NCBI RefSeq assembly: GCF_902506145.1 | Contig: NZ_LR733519.1 | Span: 902,582-966,581 of the forward strand | Source: Burkholderia sp. 8Y | GTDB lineage: Bacteria; Pseudomonadota; Gammaproteobacteria; Burkholderiales; Burkholderiaceae | DNA length: 64,000 nucleotides | Direction of reading: 5' to 3' | In this document: positions 10,986 through 19,275 of the stretch, piece after piece | Layout of the letters: every line of letters begins with the position of its first letter | Position numbering within the stretch: position 1 is the first letter of the stretch | Translations under genes and position numbers: made by a program | The notes under the pieces: model-generated | What the model was told of the DNA's origin: nothing | Seen by the model: only the letters and a program-made list of their open reading frames with translations | The model's database searches: none

Positions 10986-11600
10986 ATGAGCAAGATCGCG
11001 ATTATCGGAGCCACCGGCCATGTCGGAAGCCGGCTCACGCACGAAGCGTTGCGGCGCGGACACACGGTGACGGCGCTCGCCCGCGATACGTCCACGCTCG
11101 ATGCGCGCGAAGGCGTGACCGCGCGAAACGTCGATGCGCTCGATCCCGACGCGCTCGCCGATGCCGTCGCCGGCCACGACGCCGTCTTCAGCGCGACGCG
11201 GTTCGCGACGGTGCCGGAAAGCGCGATCGTCGGCGCAGTGAAGCGCGCGGGCGTGCAGCGGCTGCTGGTCGTGGGCGGGGCGGGCAGTCTGTACGTCGCG
11301 CCGGGTCAGCGCGTTCTCGACGCGCCGGACTTTCCCGACGCCTATCGCGCCGAAGCGACGGCGGGGGCCGCGTTTCTCGATGCCCTGCGCCGCGAGCGCG
11401 AACTCAACTGGACGTTCGTGTCGCCGTCGGCGGAGTTCGTGAGCGGCCCGCGCACGCAGAGATTCCGCACGGGCGTCGACGAACTGCTCGTCGACGCCCA
11501 CGGCAGAAGCTGGATTTCGTTCGACGATTTCGCCATCGCGTTCCTCGACGAATTCGGACGCGGGGCGCATATCAAGCAGCGATTCACGGTCGGATACTGA
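10986..11600 (+). CDS. NAD(P)-binding oxidoreductase, NmrA/YwnB-like
   Basis: A 204-residue Rossmann protein of the atypical short-chain dehydrogenase group. The nucleotide-binding motif GATGHVG is at 8-14, directly after the first beta strand (KIAIIG). A second strand and the LLVVGGAGSLYVAPG segment near 90-106 are typical of YwnB/NmrA-like proteins, which often act as NAD(P)H-sensing or quinone-related reductases. The canonical YxxxK pair of classical short-chain dehydrogenases is absent, as usual for this group. The ATG is preceded by AAGGAG at good spacing. It stands alone, converging on the DUF3331 gene. The substrate is unknown. Confidence 0.85.
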   Translation: MSKIAIIGATGHVGSRLTHEALRRGHTVTALARDTSTLDAREGVTARNVDALDPDALADAVAGHDAVFSATRFATVPESAIVGAVKRAGVQRLLVVGGAGSLYVAPGQRVLDAPDFPDAYRAEATAGAAFLDALRRERELNWTFVSPSAEFVSGPRTQRFRTGVDELLVDAHGRSWISFDDFAIAFLDEFGRGAHIKQRFTVGY

Positions 11601-11634
11601 CGCTGCGCGGCCGCGAGGCCGCCGCTTCTTGTCG

Positions 11635-12141
11635 TCAGCCGTGGACGTCGGCTTCGGCTTGCTCGGTCTTGGGCATCGCGGCGGCGAGGATCATCGCCGA
11701 TGCGTTCTGTGGCTTCGGATCGCGCTGCGACGGCCGGTAGACCTGATCCCCGCGATGAACCGGCATGCCCGAGAGCGAGCACACGCCGTCGGCGGACGCC
11801 GTGGTGGCGCGCCACCCCTGATAGCCGTAATGGCACGTGCCGGGGTCGGACCAGTATACGAGCGCAGTGGCGCTGCTCGGGCGCTCGATCACGCGCACGA
11901 TGGCCTGCGGAAACGGCAGCCGGTCGTGCGACTCACGCGGGTGCGTGCGATTCCAGTCGCGCGTCAGGCGTTCCAGGAACGCGCTCTCGGCGCGAGCCGT
12001 CTTCTGCGACGGCGCGCTGCGGCCCGTTTCGACGGGCGCAGTTTCTAGTTGGTGGACGGTCTGTGACCACGGGTCCGCTCTTTTCGAAAAAGCTGTCATG
12101 GCATTGTTCCAGGCTTTGACTCGACCTAGAACGTACGTCAT
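11635..12141 (-). CDS. DUF3331 domain-containing protein
   Basis: A protein of up to 168 residues whose C-terminal two thirds match the Burkholderia-specific DUF3331 family: VRVIERPSSATALVYWSDPGTCHYGYQGW, then C-S-L-S-G-M-P-V-H-R-G-D-x-V-Y-R-P, then N-A-S-A-M-I-L-A. (Quoted blocks are separated here only by their variable linkers.) The Cys of C-H-Y-G and the Cys of C-S-L-S-G are conserved in the family and could bind metal, which is a guess. Two starts are possible: ATG 12141 with a weak site or ATG 12099 preceded by GGAA. No operon partner. Members of this family are usually found in many copies per Burkholderia genome; their function is not known. Confidence 0.75.
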   Translation of the reverse strand: MTYVLGRVKAWNNAMTAFSKRADPWSQTVHQLETAPVETGRSAPSQKTARAESAFLERLTRDWNRTHPRESHDRLPFPQAIVRVIERPSSATALVYWSDPGTCHYGYQGWRATTASADGVCSLSGMPVHRGDQVYRPSQRDPKPQNASAMILAAAMPKTEQAEADVHG

Positions 12142-13407
12142 TCAGCATATTCCGATAAATACGGTATAGGTGAAAACACTGTCCCGCTGTCACGAATAAT
12201 CCGAGGTTGCGGCGTGTGAGAGGTCATCGCTGGACCGCAGGACAGTGTGGTGGGGCAGCGCGGAAGGCCGCAGCGCAAGGCTTTGCGCCGGTCTTCGCTA
12301 TGCCCCTCGGACTGAACCGCGTTGTCTTTTTGAGTCGCGAAGGGGCGAACAAAAGCTGATTCCGTCCGATCGCGCGACGTCGCGACGAAGGGGTGGAGCG
12401 GCTTGGCAGCGTCGACCACCGCGCTGGTTGACGGAAGCGGCGTCCGCTGCCGCTGCGAATTCGTGGCTGCGGCTTTCACGGCGTCGGCCGGACAGCGGGG
12501 TGTGACTCGGTCCGGCGCTTATCCGAAGGCGGCGTTTCGCAATGCACCGTGGAACGAGGCCGCCGTTTGATACTCAACGGCGGACGGCGTGCCGAGCGGT
12601 GCGTCCGGAGGCGGGCTGCATGCCGCGCCGAAGACAGGAGCATGGGCAGCGACGCCGCGCACACGCCGCTTAGAAGTCGACGCGGTCGCTGCGGCAGTGC
12701 GGTTCGCAGGGCAACTGGCCCATCATTCGAATGAGCGACGTAGAGGTGATCGGCGCGTCAGCGCGGGAGGCTCGCACCGCGGTAATGTGCCGAGAAGTGT
12801 GCAGAAAGTTCGGAGGCAGGAAGATGCCGAAGGAAGGGGTGGCCGTGGTGTAAGTTGATGAATGTCGAGTTCGTCAACCTGCCCTCGGGAGGGCTTACGC
12901 CATGGCCGCATCGGCACGGCGCCTTCGCGCACGCATCGCGGCGCGCAGGCGCGCACGCCGCAACGGGCGCCCGGCACGAAGAAACAGCGCGAACTCACGC
13001 AACAGGACCTGGAGGCAACGATGATGGCGTTACACGAACGAAAGCGCGGCGCACAGCCATCCAAAAACCGCTCAGCGGTCAGCAAACGATGAAGTCCATG
13101 CACCTGCGCCCTGCCCGTTCAACCGTGCGTCTTCAACACTACGTGAGGGTAAAACCCAAGGACAGATACGACATCTGTATTTAGCCCGCACCCCGACATT
13201 TAAATCTGGCCATGACAATATAACTGCTGCGTAAAGACCCTGTACGTGCACATTGCGCGCACACGCGGCTCCGACGCATCCGCGGGCTATCCTGCGCCAG
13301 CGACGCGACGGGCTTGATTGAATGGCTCCGCGGCGCGCGACGTGTTCTTCGGGCCCGTGCAAACGAGCCCGCCAACCAGATTCGCTGTTCCCGTTCGCAC
13401 GAGGGTC
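12142..13407. other. Long gap, no gene recognised
   Basis: Nearly 1.3 kb without a convincing gene. Several frames of 60-140 codons exist on both strands, overlapping each other, with Arg/Ser/Ala-rich translations and no domain I know. The stretch 13020-13092 reads as a basic peptide but has no good ribosome site. The region may be decayed sequence or hold RNAs I cannot see. Confidence 0.5.
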
Positions 13408-14796
13408 TTAGACGACCTTGCCCGGATTCAAAATCCCGAGCGGATCCAGCGCGCTCTTGATCGCACGCATCGCGTCGATGTCCGTCTCCCGACGGCTTTG
13501 CGACAGGAAATGCCGCTTCTTCACGCCGATGCCGTGCTCCGCCGAAATCGAGCCGTTCAACTCGCGCGTGACGTCGTAAATGACGCGATCGATATCGTCG
13601 TGTCCGTGCTTGTCCATGCGCGGCACGTCCACGACGATATGAATGTTCCCATCGCCCAGATGCCCGTAGATCATGACGAGCGCCTGCGGCCAACGCTCGC
13701 GCAAACGTGCCTCGCAGCGCGCGGCGGCCTCGCCAACCTGCGCGATCGAAAAGCTCACGTCGTAGGCCGCGTGGTTGGGAATGAACCGCTGATACTCGCC
13801 GGGCGCATCGCGGATGGCCCAGAACGCGAGCGCATGCGCCTCCGACGAGGCAATCGCCGCATCGGTCACGATGCCCTCTTCCAGCATCGCGCCGAGAAAC
13901 TCCTCGAATCCTTCGCCGTGGCGCACGGGATCGGTCCCGACGCTTTCCAGCAAGACATAGAACGGATGAGCTGACCCGAGCGGCGCGCGCAGTTGCGGCA
14001 AGTTGGCGAGCACGGCATCGTGATAGCCCGCCCACATGACCTCGAACGCCGACACGCCCGGCGCGAGCCCCGCCTGCGAGCGCGCGAGCAACGTCGTGAC
14101 GGCATTGAAGTCCGGCAAGCCGCACCAAGCGGTCGCCGTCGCCGTGGGCTTCGGACGCAGCCGCAGCACCACGCGCGTGATGACCGCGAGCGTGCCTTCG
14201 CTGCCGATCAGGAGATGCCGCAGATCATAGCCGCTGTTGTTCTTGATCATCTTGTTGAGATCGCCGACGATGGCGCCGCTCGCAAGCACCGCCTCCAGCC
14301 CGAGCACCTGATCGCGCATCATCCCGTACTTGATGACGCGATTGCCGCCCGCGTTGGTCGCGAGATTGCCGCCGATCGCGCAACTGCCGCGCGCGCCGAG
14401 ATCGAGCGGAAAGTAGAAGCCCGCCGCGTTCGCCGCTTCCTGCACGGTCTGTAACGCGGCGCCGGCCTCCACCGTCATGGTGCCGGAGACGGTGTCGATC
14501 TCGATGATGCGATGCATGCGGTCGAGGCTCAACGCGACTTCGCCGCCGCGCGCATTGGCGCCGCCGACGAGACCGGTCAGTCCGCCTTGCGTGACCACCG
14601 GCTGGCGAAAGCGCGAGCAAATCGACAATGCCTCTGCGACCTCTTCAGTGGTACGCGGACGAATGAGCGCGAGCGGTATTTCGCCCGGCAGCCCGCTCCA
14701 GTCCACGACGCGCCGGTCGCCGAATTCATCGGGAAGCGCGACCACATCCGCGCCGAGGGTGTCGCGCAATGCGCGTACTGCTTCTGTTGCCGTCAT
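13408..14796 (-). CDS. FAD-binding 2-hydroxyacid dehydrogenase (GlcD/D-2HGDH family)
   Basis: A 462-residue flavoprotein of the vanillyl-alcohol-oxidase/PCMH superfamily. The N-terminal FAD-binding domain carries VTQGGLTGLVGGA, LDLGARGSCAIGGNLATNAGG (split here: LDLGARG, then S-C-A-I-G-G-N-L) and the GLEAVLASG strand; the C-terminal domain ends with IYGHLGDGNIH, the metal-binding H-x-G-D-G-N-x-H motif, and AEHGIGVKK. These are the marks of D-lactate, glycolate (GlcD) or D-2-hydroxyglutarate dehydrogenases. The absence of glcE and glcF nearby argues for a single-subunit D-2-hydroxyglutarate or D-lactate enzyme rather than glycolate oxidase. GGAGAC precedes the ATG. It is separated by 150 bases from the sigma-factor cluster and probably unrelated to it. 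Confidence 0.9.
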   Translation of the reverse strand: MTATEAVRALRDTLGADVVALPDEFGDRRVVDWSGLPGEIPLALIRPRTTEEVAEALSICSRFRQPVVTQGGLTGLVGGANARGGEVALSLDRMHRIIEIDTVSGTMTVEAGAALQTVQEAANAAGFYFPLDLGARGSCAIGGNLATNAGGNRVIKYGMMRDQVLGLEAVLASGAIVGDLNKMIKNNSGYDLRHLLIGSEGTLAVITRVVLRLRPKPTATATAWCGLPDFNAVTTLLARSQAGLAPGVSAFEVMWAGYHDAVLANLPQLRAPLGSAHPFYVLLESVGTDPVRHGEGFEEFLGAMLEEGIVTDAAIASSEAHALAFWAIRDAPGEYQRFIPNHAAYDVSFSIAQVGEAAARCEARLRERWPQALVMIYGHLGDGNIHIVVDVPRMDKHGHDDIDRVIYDVTRELNGSISAEHGIGVKKRHFLSQSRRETDIDAMRAIKSALDPLGILNPGKVV

Positions 14797-14948
14797 GTGC
14801 CGCGTGTCTCCATTGTTCGTTGCGGCATCGCTTTCCCGGATGCGCGCTCTCGTCACGATATACCGCGTCGCGCTGCGGCGGCAAGAGCACGCGCGTATGC
14901 GGCCGGGTGTCGAGCGGGCCGACGCGAGCGGCCACGCACCGCCTGCGG

Positions 14949-15833
14949 TCATTGTGCAGCCGCGCCCTGCCCGTTTCTCGCGGTCAGTTGTTCATACACG
15001 TCATGCGAAACCTGGAGCAATTGCGGGCGCGGGATCGCACCCGATACCGCATAGCCGAAATCGCCATCGACCCAATAGAACACGTTGACCGAGCCATCCT
15101 GATACAGCTTGAACGCGGTCACGTCACGGCTCACCTTGCGATGCGACACGTTAAGCGTGATGCGTTCGCCATTGGCATCGTGATACATGAATTGCGCGAT
15201 CGGGCCTTCGTCGCCGGGCAACAGCCGTCCGCCCATCAGATTGAAGCCCACGCGTGTGAGCACGGGTGCATGCACGTCGGTGCCGAGCCGGTTCGACAGC
15301 CACTTGACGAGTTCCTCTTCCTGGTCCGCGCCGACTTCGACAGGACGCGTGACCATCGGCGCATACGTGACATACGCAATCGCCGATTGCCGAGCGAACG
15401 ATTCGTCCCGCGTGAGGCTCGCATGGCGAAGCGTTGCATTGTCGTCGCCTGAAGCCAGCATGTCGCGCGCAGGCGGACTCATCATGCCGCCCACGCCGAT
15501 GCAAATGCCAAGCATGAGCGCCGCTGCCATGCCTGCATATTTCGCCCAGTTCGCGGCGGGACCGCGGCTCGCATCCAGCTTTGCGGCGCGCTCCATGCTG
15601 GCATCGGGCGCGTCGACAGCCATCGTGAGGCGCTCCGGCAAGGGCTCCTGCAACACGCGATCATAGCGATCATGGAGCATGGTGTTCAACGCAAAATAAT
15701 CGCTCACGCGGCTTGCGAGCGCATGGTCCGTTTCGAGCAATCGATCGATTTCCGCGCGTCGATGTTCCGCAAGCGCGCCATCGACATAGGCTTGAATATC
15801 GTCTTCGCTGATGGGAGTCGTTTGTTGGTTCAT
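14949..15833 (-). CDS. Membrane anti-sigma factor (partner of the ECF sigma upstream)
   Basis: A 294-residue protein whose ATG overlaps the stop of the sigma factor gene by four bases (ATGA), the classic sign of a translationally coupled sigma/anti-sigma pair. The N-terminus (ISEDDIQAYVDGALAEHRRAEIDRLL in two helices, residues 8-33) is the RsiW/ChrR-like anti-sigma start; the Zn-binding HxxxCxxC motif is missing. One membrane helix lies at about 98-118, followed by a 175-residue periplasmic domain (FMYHDANGERITLNVS ... VNVFYWVDGDFGYAVSG). The periplasmic part resembles the sensor half of other Burkholderia transmembrane anti-sigma proteins. It probably releases the sigma factor on an envelope or oxidative signal. 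Confidence 0.85.
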   Translation of the reverse strand: MNQQTTPISEDDIQAYVDGALAEHRRAEIDRLLETDHALASRVSDYFALNTMLHDRYDRVLQEPLPERLTMAVDAPDASMERAAKLDASRGPAANWAKYAGMAAALMLGICIGVGGMMSPPARDMLASGDDNATLRHASLTRDESFARQSAIAYVTYAPMVTRPVEVGADQEEELVKWLSNRLGTDVHAPVLTRVGFNLMGGRLLPGDEGPIAQFMYHDANGERITLNVSHRKVSRDVTAFKLYQDGSVNVFYWVDGDFGYAVSGAIPRPQLLQVSHDVYEQLTARNGQGAAAQ

Positions 15834-16369
15834 CGCACCACCTTCAGTTGCACGCCTTCCTGCTTGCCCGCCATGAGCGCACGCAATCTTTCTCGCCCGC
15901 GCGAGAGCCGCGACATTACCGTGCCGAGCGGAATCTCGAGCGCGAGCGCCACTTCCGCATACGACATTTCTTCGAGGCCGACGAGCAGCACCACCTGGCG
16001 CTGTTCAACCGGCAGCCGTTGAAGCGCGTAATCGAGGTCTCGCATTTCGAGCGACTGCGTGTCTCGGCTCGCAACCGCGAACTGGCTTTCGTCGAGCGGA
16101 TCCTCGTCGACCGAGAAATGCACTGCACGCGCATCGGCGCGCCGCGCCTGATTCGCGAAGACGTTATGCATGATCGTGAAAAGCCACGCGCGCAAATCGG
16201 TGCCCGACTGGAACTTGTCGGTGTGCCTGAGCGCGCGTTCGAGCGTGTCCTGCACGAGATCGTCCGCGAGTTCCTGATTGCGAATCAGCGCGCGAGCATA
16301 ACGACGCAAGCGCGGCAGATGGTCCATCAGTTGTTCCCGCACGCTCATCGGTACACCGTGCGCAGGCAT
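15830..16369 (-). CDS. ECF-family RNA polymerase sigma factor
   Basis: A 179-residue extracytoplasmic-function sigma factor. Region 2 is at about 10-80 (the LVQDTLERALRH helix that binds -10 DNA and core) and region 4 at about 115-165, with the YAEVALALEIPLGTVMSRLSRGR helix-turn-helix (given here as one motif spanning about 135-157). Starts at 16369 or ATG 16348 are both possible; the shorter start keeps all of region 2. It is encoded between two anti-sigma-like membrane proteins on the same strand. GGAATA motifs with GTT 16 bases downstream precede both this operon (17140) and the divergent peroxidase gene (17574), suggesting autoregulation and control of that gene. Confidence 0.92.
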   Translation of the reverse strand: MPAHGVPMSVREQLMDHLPRLRRYARALIRNQELADDLVQDTLERALRHTDKFQSGTDLRAWLFTIMHNVFANQARRADARAVHFSVDEDPLDESQFAVASRDTQSLEMRDLDYALQRLPVEQRQVVLLVGLEEMSYAEVALALEIPLGTVMSRLSRGRERLRALMAGKQEGVQLKVVR

Positions 16370-16376
16370 CTTGCGT

Positions 16377-17072
16377 TCATGGTTCGTTCCTTTGCATGTT
16401 CTGGTGCACCATCAACAAATCCGCGGCAAGCATGAGACCGGGCGTGCCGGCGCGCGAGCCTATGATCGTGCGAACGCCCGACATTGAGGTCCATTCGATC
16501 AGACGCGCCGTTCCGATTCTATGCGCGTGCCACGGCGAACGCATGGATGCGGGCGGCGCACACGTCGAGAGCAGCACGAGCGGGTCGTTGTTCGCATTCC
16601 GATACGCGATGACCTTGACGGTCGAGAACGCGCCGAGCGTGATGCTTCTCACATCGACCGCGTGAAAGCCCGCCGACGACAAATCGGGCGCGTCTGCAAG
16701 CTTCGTGTCTGCGTCAGACTGCGTTGACTCCATCGCCAGCGCGGACAATGCTGCGCGTTCGAACGCGGCGTCGGGTACGCGCACCGTGGCCCCTATCCCC
16801 GCAATGACCAACAGAAGGCATGCGACGATGGCAGTCCACAAACGCAGCCGCAATCCCATTTGCCGATGACCCGGCATCGGCGCAACGCTCTCGTTGTCGA
16901 ACATCGAGCGCAGTTGCGTATTGAGCCGGTCATAGAACGCGACTCTGCGCGCCTCGTCCGGCCTGCTCGCCAGATAGGCATGCAACGACTTGGCGCGTTC
17001 CGACGCAAGCAGGCCATCGGTGAAGGCCTGCACGTCGGCTTCGGAAAGGCGAATGTCAGGATGCGGGTCCAC
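16377..17072 (-). CDS. Second anti-sigma-like membrane protein, upstream of the sigma gene
   Basis: About 231 residues if translation starts at GTG 17072, a choice made because the N-terminus then aligns with the other anti-sigma protein (LSEADVQAFTDGLLASERA against ISEDDIQAYVDGALAEHRR) and leaves a normal leader after the putative promoter at 17140. The longer frame needs a TTG that would sit inside that promoter. One membrane helix (about residues 74-95, TAIVACLLLVIAGIGATV) is followed by a periplasmic domain of about 130 residues. The stop is eight bases before the sigma factor ATG. It is either a second anti-sigma factor or a co-regulator that shares the sigma-binding helix; the family resemblance is to the anti-sigma group. 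Confidence 0.7.
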   Translation of the reverse strand: MDPHPDIRLSEADVQAFTDGLLASERAKSLHAYLASRPDEARRVAFYDRLNTQLRSMFDNESVAPMPGHRQMGLRLRLWTAIVACLLLVIAGIGATVRVPDAAFERAALSALAMESTQSDADTKLADAPDLSSAGFHAVDVRSITLGAFSTVKVIAYRNANNDPLVLLSTCAPPASMRSPWHAHRIGTARLIEWTSMSGVRTIIGSRAGTPGLMLAADLLMVHQNMQRNEP

Positions 17073-17114
17073 GGTCGTGAGTCCAGGGCGCTGGGAATGT
17101 CGTTTCACCGGTGC

Positions 17115-17140
17115 TAACAACGGCGCGAGCGATCTATTCC
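17115..17140 (-). promoter_or_regulatory. Candidate ECF promoter of the sigma/anti-sigma operon
   Basis: On the - strand GGAATA (17140-17135) is followed after 15 bases by TGTTAG. The same -35 hexamer occurs at matching spacing upstream of the divergent peroxidase gene and upstream of the metallophosphoesterase at 41559. Confidence 0.45.
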
Positions 17141-17169
17141 CGCAGGCGCCGATTTATTTTTTGCAGCCA

Positions 17170-17481
17170 TCAAGAACCCGAGTAAAGGTGACAAAAGCTG
17201 TAGGGGCCCACGCAGTCCGACATGTTCAATGGCGCACTCCCCGACCCGGTCGCGGCTTTCGTGCCGCCATAAGCGCCGCTCGCGGGCGCGTTCATGCGCG
17301 CTGCCTGACTCTGATAGATCGGGCTGACGTCCGGATACGACGCATCCGTCACAAGACGCGAGCCGCTCTCCTCGGCCTGCACGAGTTGCGCGCGGACATC
17401 GTCGCGCGTGAGGCTTTGCGCGAATGCGCCCGTTGAAACGACCAGTGCAGCGGATACGGCAATCAGTTTGGCGATGTTCAT
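17170..17481 (-). CDS. DUF4148 domain-containing secreted protein
   Basis: A 103-residue protein with a clear signal peptide (about 1-21, ending GAFA-QS). The mature part starts SLTRDDVRAQLVQAEESG, the hallmark of the DUF4148 family found in many copies in Burkholderia and relatives. The C-terminus carries two cysteines (NMSDCVGPYSFCH) that could form a disulfide in the periplasm. It sits in the intergenic space between the sigma/anti-sigma operon and the divergent peroxidase, so it may be stress-regulated, but it has its own start and no overlap with either. A second member of the family is at 32300. The function of the family is not known. Confidence 0.85.
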   Translation of the reverse strand: MNIAKLIAVSAALVVSTGAFAQSLTRDDVRAQLVQAEESGSRLVTDASYPDVSPIYQSQAARMNAPASGAYGGTKAATGSGSAPLNMSDCVGPYSFCHLYSGS

Positions 17482-17573
17482 GTTCGACTCCTTGAGGAAG
17501 TTGTTGGGCTTGCATCAAGGCAAACCGCGCCAGGACCCGATGTATTCCATGGAATTCGCTTCGACATGTAGAT

Positions 17574-17601
17574 GGAATAAGCGTGCAAAGACTCGTGTTC
17601 G
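17574..17601 (+). promoter_or_regulatory. Candidate ECF promoter of the peroxidase/cytochrome b561 operon
   Basis: GGAATA (17574-17579), 16 bases, then TGTTCG (17596-17601), 35 bases before the ATG at 17637. The element is nearly identical in sequence and spacing to the one at 41494. Confidence 0.5.
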
Positions 17602-17636
17602 CGTCAACTGATCCATTGAACAGCGAGAAACACGCC

Positions 17637-18716
17637 ATGAAACAGTCACCGTTCTCACTCATGAGGCTATTACGGAACCCGCGTCGGCATGCTGCTGAAC
17701 TGACGAAACTCGCGCTCATTGGCGCCAGCGTGCTCACGATCAGCACTGCGTTCGCTTACGTGGCGGGCGTCGGTGCCACGCATAGACTGACATCGACGAA
17801 GATCGTGGATACGCTGGAAAGCGTGAGCGGCGTGCACGCGGGATACCGGCGCAATCATGCCAAGGGCGTGTGCGTCGAAGGCTGGTTCGACGGCAACGGC
17901 AACGCGTCGTCCCTCTCCCGTGCCGAAGTGTTCGCACGCGAGCGCACGCCGGTAACGGGACGTTTCGCGATACCCGGCCCGAATCCCTTTGTCAGCGATT
18001 CAGGCAACCCGGTGCGCAGCCTCGCCTTACAGTTCCGTTTGCGCGATGGTGAACAGTGGCGTACGGCAATGAATAGCACTCCTGTTTTCATCGTGAACAG
18101 CGCGCGAGGATTCTATGAGCAACTGGTCGCATCGCGTCCCGATCCGGCGACGGGCAAGGCGGACCCGGCGAAGCTCGCCGCCTTCCTTTCCGCGCATCCG
18201 GAAACCATGCCGTTTCGCGATTGGGTCAAGGCGCACGCGCCTTCGTCGAGCTTCGCCAATGCGGCGTATTACGGCATCAACGCGTTCCGCGCAATCGACG
18301 CATCGGGCGCGACGCATGTCGTGCGCTGGTCGCTTGTTCCTGACGCCAGCTACGAAGCGGTATCGACGAGCAACACCGGCCGTCACGACTTCTTAGACAA
18401 TGAATTAAGGGGACGCCTCGCGCACGGCGCACAACGCTGGCACCTGATATTGACGGTCGCGCAGCCCGGCGACATCACCAACGATGCAACGAAAGCATGG
18501 CCCGACGACCGGCAGCACATCGACGCGGGCACGCTGGTCATCGACCGCGAGCGCGCACAAGCCGACGGCGATTGCCGCGACATTAACTTCGACCCCACGA
18601 TATTGCCCGCTGGTCTCAAGGTTTCCGACGATCCGTTGCTGGCTGCGCGTTCGTCCGCGTATTCGGTGTCGTTCAACCGCAGAACGCATGAGGAAGCGCA
18701 CAATGAAGCGCACTGA
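17637..18716 (+). CDS. Catalase-related heme peroxidase (SrpA-like)
   Basis: A 359-residue member of the small, monofunctional-catalase-related family. An N-terminal hydrophobic segment (about 24-45) probably exports or anchors it. The distal heme pocket motif RRNHAKG contains H74, the equivalent of the catalase distal His, and the fold continues with NPVRSLALQFRLRDGE and F-I-V-N-S segments. It is shorter than true catalases (about 480-750), as is normal for these peroxidases, which often act with a cytochrome b561. Indeed the next gene is a b561 whose start overlaps this stop by 14 bases. An ECF sigma factor operon is divergent. Likely role: removal of peroxide or related oxidants at the membrane. 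Confidence 0.87.
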   Translation: MKQSPFSLMRLLRNPRRHAAELTKLALIGASVLTISTAFAYVAGVGATHRLTSTKIVDTLESVSGVHAGYRRNHAKGVCVEGWFDGNGNASSLSRAEVFARERTPVTGRFAIPGPNPFVSDSGNPVRSLALQFRLRDGEQWRTAMNSTPVFIVNSARGFYEQLVASRPDPATGKADPAKLAAFLSAHPETMPFRDWVKAHAPSSSFANAAYYGINAFRAIDASGATHVVRWSLVPDASYEAVSTSNTGRHDFLDNELRGRLAHGAQRWHLILTVAQPGDITNDATKAWPDDRQHIDAGTLVIDRERAQADGDCRDINFDPTILPAGLKVSDDPLLAARSSAYSVSFNRRTHEEAHNEAH

Positions 18717-19245
18717 TTTGAAGCACTTCAGCCTTGCGGCGCGCTCGATTCACTGGCTTATGGCTGTGCTCGTGGTCGCCATGCTCTTTATCGGCATCGG
18801 CATGGTCGCGACGCTTTCGTCGTGGCATCACACTTTGCTCGCGATACATCGGCCTCTGGGTATCGCGATCCTTCTGCTGGCGATAGTGCGTCTTGCCGTG
18901 CGCATCACGCATCGGACGCCCGCGCTTCCCGGCGACATGCCGCGATGGCAGCAGCGCATCGCGCACGGCTCGCACTGGCTCTTCTATGCGCTCCTCTTAG
19001 CGATGCCGCTCGTCGGATGGGCGATGCTATCGGCTGCAAGTTATCCCATTGTGATGTTCGGCGGCGCGCATCTTCCGTCGATAGCACCCGTAGACGTGCG
19101 CCTCTATGCGCTTCTCAGGAGCGCGCACACGTACCTCGCGCTGCTCTTGTTCGCGACCTTCGTGATGCACTTCGCCGCAGCCCTGTTTCATGGCCTGATT
19201 CGTCGCGACGGCGTGTTTTCGAGCATGGCGCGTAGTGGCCGGTGA
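18703..19245 (+). CDS. Cytochrome b561 family membrane protein
   Basis: A 180-residue protein with four predicted membrane helices (about 14-34, 46-64, 87-108 and 140-160). Histidines placed for two b-type hemes are seen at the start of helix 1 (SIHW), helix 2 (AIHRPLG), helix 3 (GSHWLFY) and helix 4 (MHFAAALFH). This is the bacterial CybB-type b561, which transfers electrons from ubiquinol. Translation starts at ATG 18703 inside the end of the peroxidase gene, so the two are translationally coupled. The pair suggests electrons from the quinone pool feeding the heme peroxidase; that coupling is inferred from gene order. Confidence 0.9.
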   Translation: MKRTDLKHFSLAARSIHWLMAVLVVAMLFIGIGMVATLSSWHHTLLAIHRPLGIAILLLAIVRLAVRITHRTPALPGDMPRWQQRIAHGSHWLFYALLLAMPLVGWAMLSAASYPIVMFGGAHLPSIAPVDVRLYALLRSAHTYLALLLFATFVMHFAAALFHGLIRRDGVFSSMARSGR

Positions 19246-19275
19246 GGGCGTCGCGCACGCGCGCCAGCTGCGTGC

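Noticed and set aside
12862..13184. Short + strand frames ending near 13092 and 13184
   Set aside because: They overlap each other in different phases, have no good ribosome site and no family resemblance.
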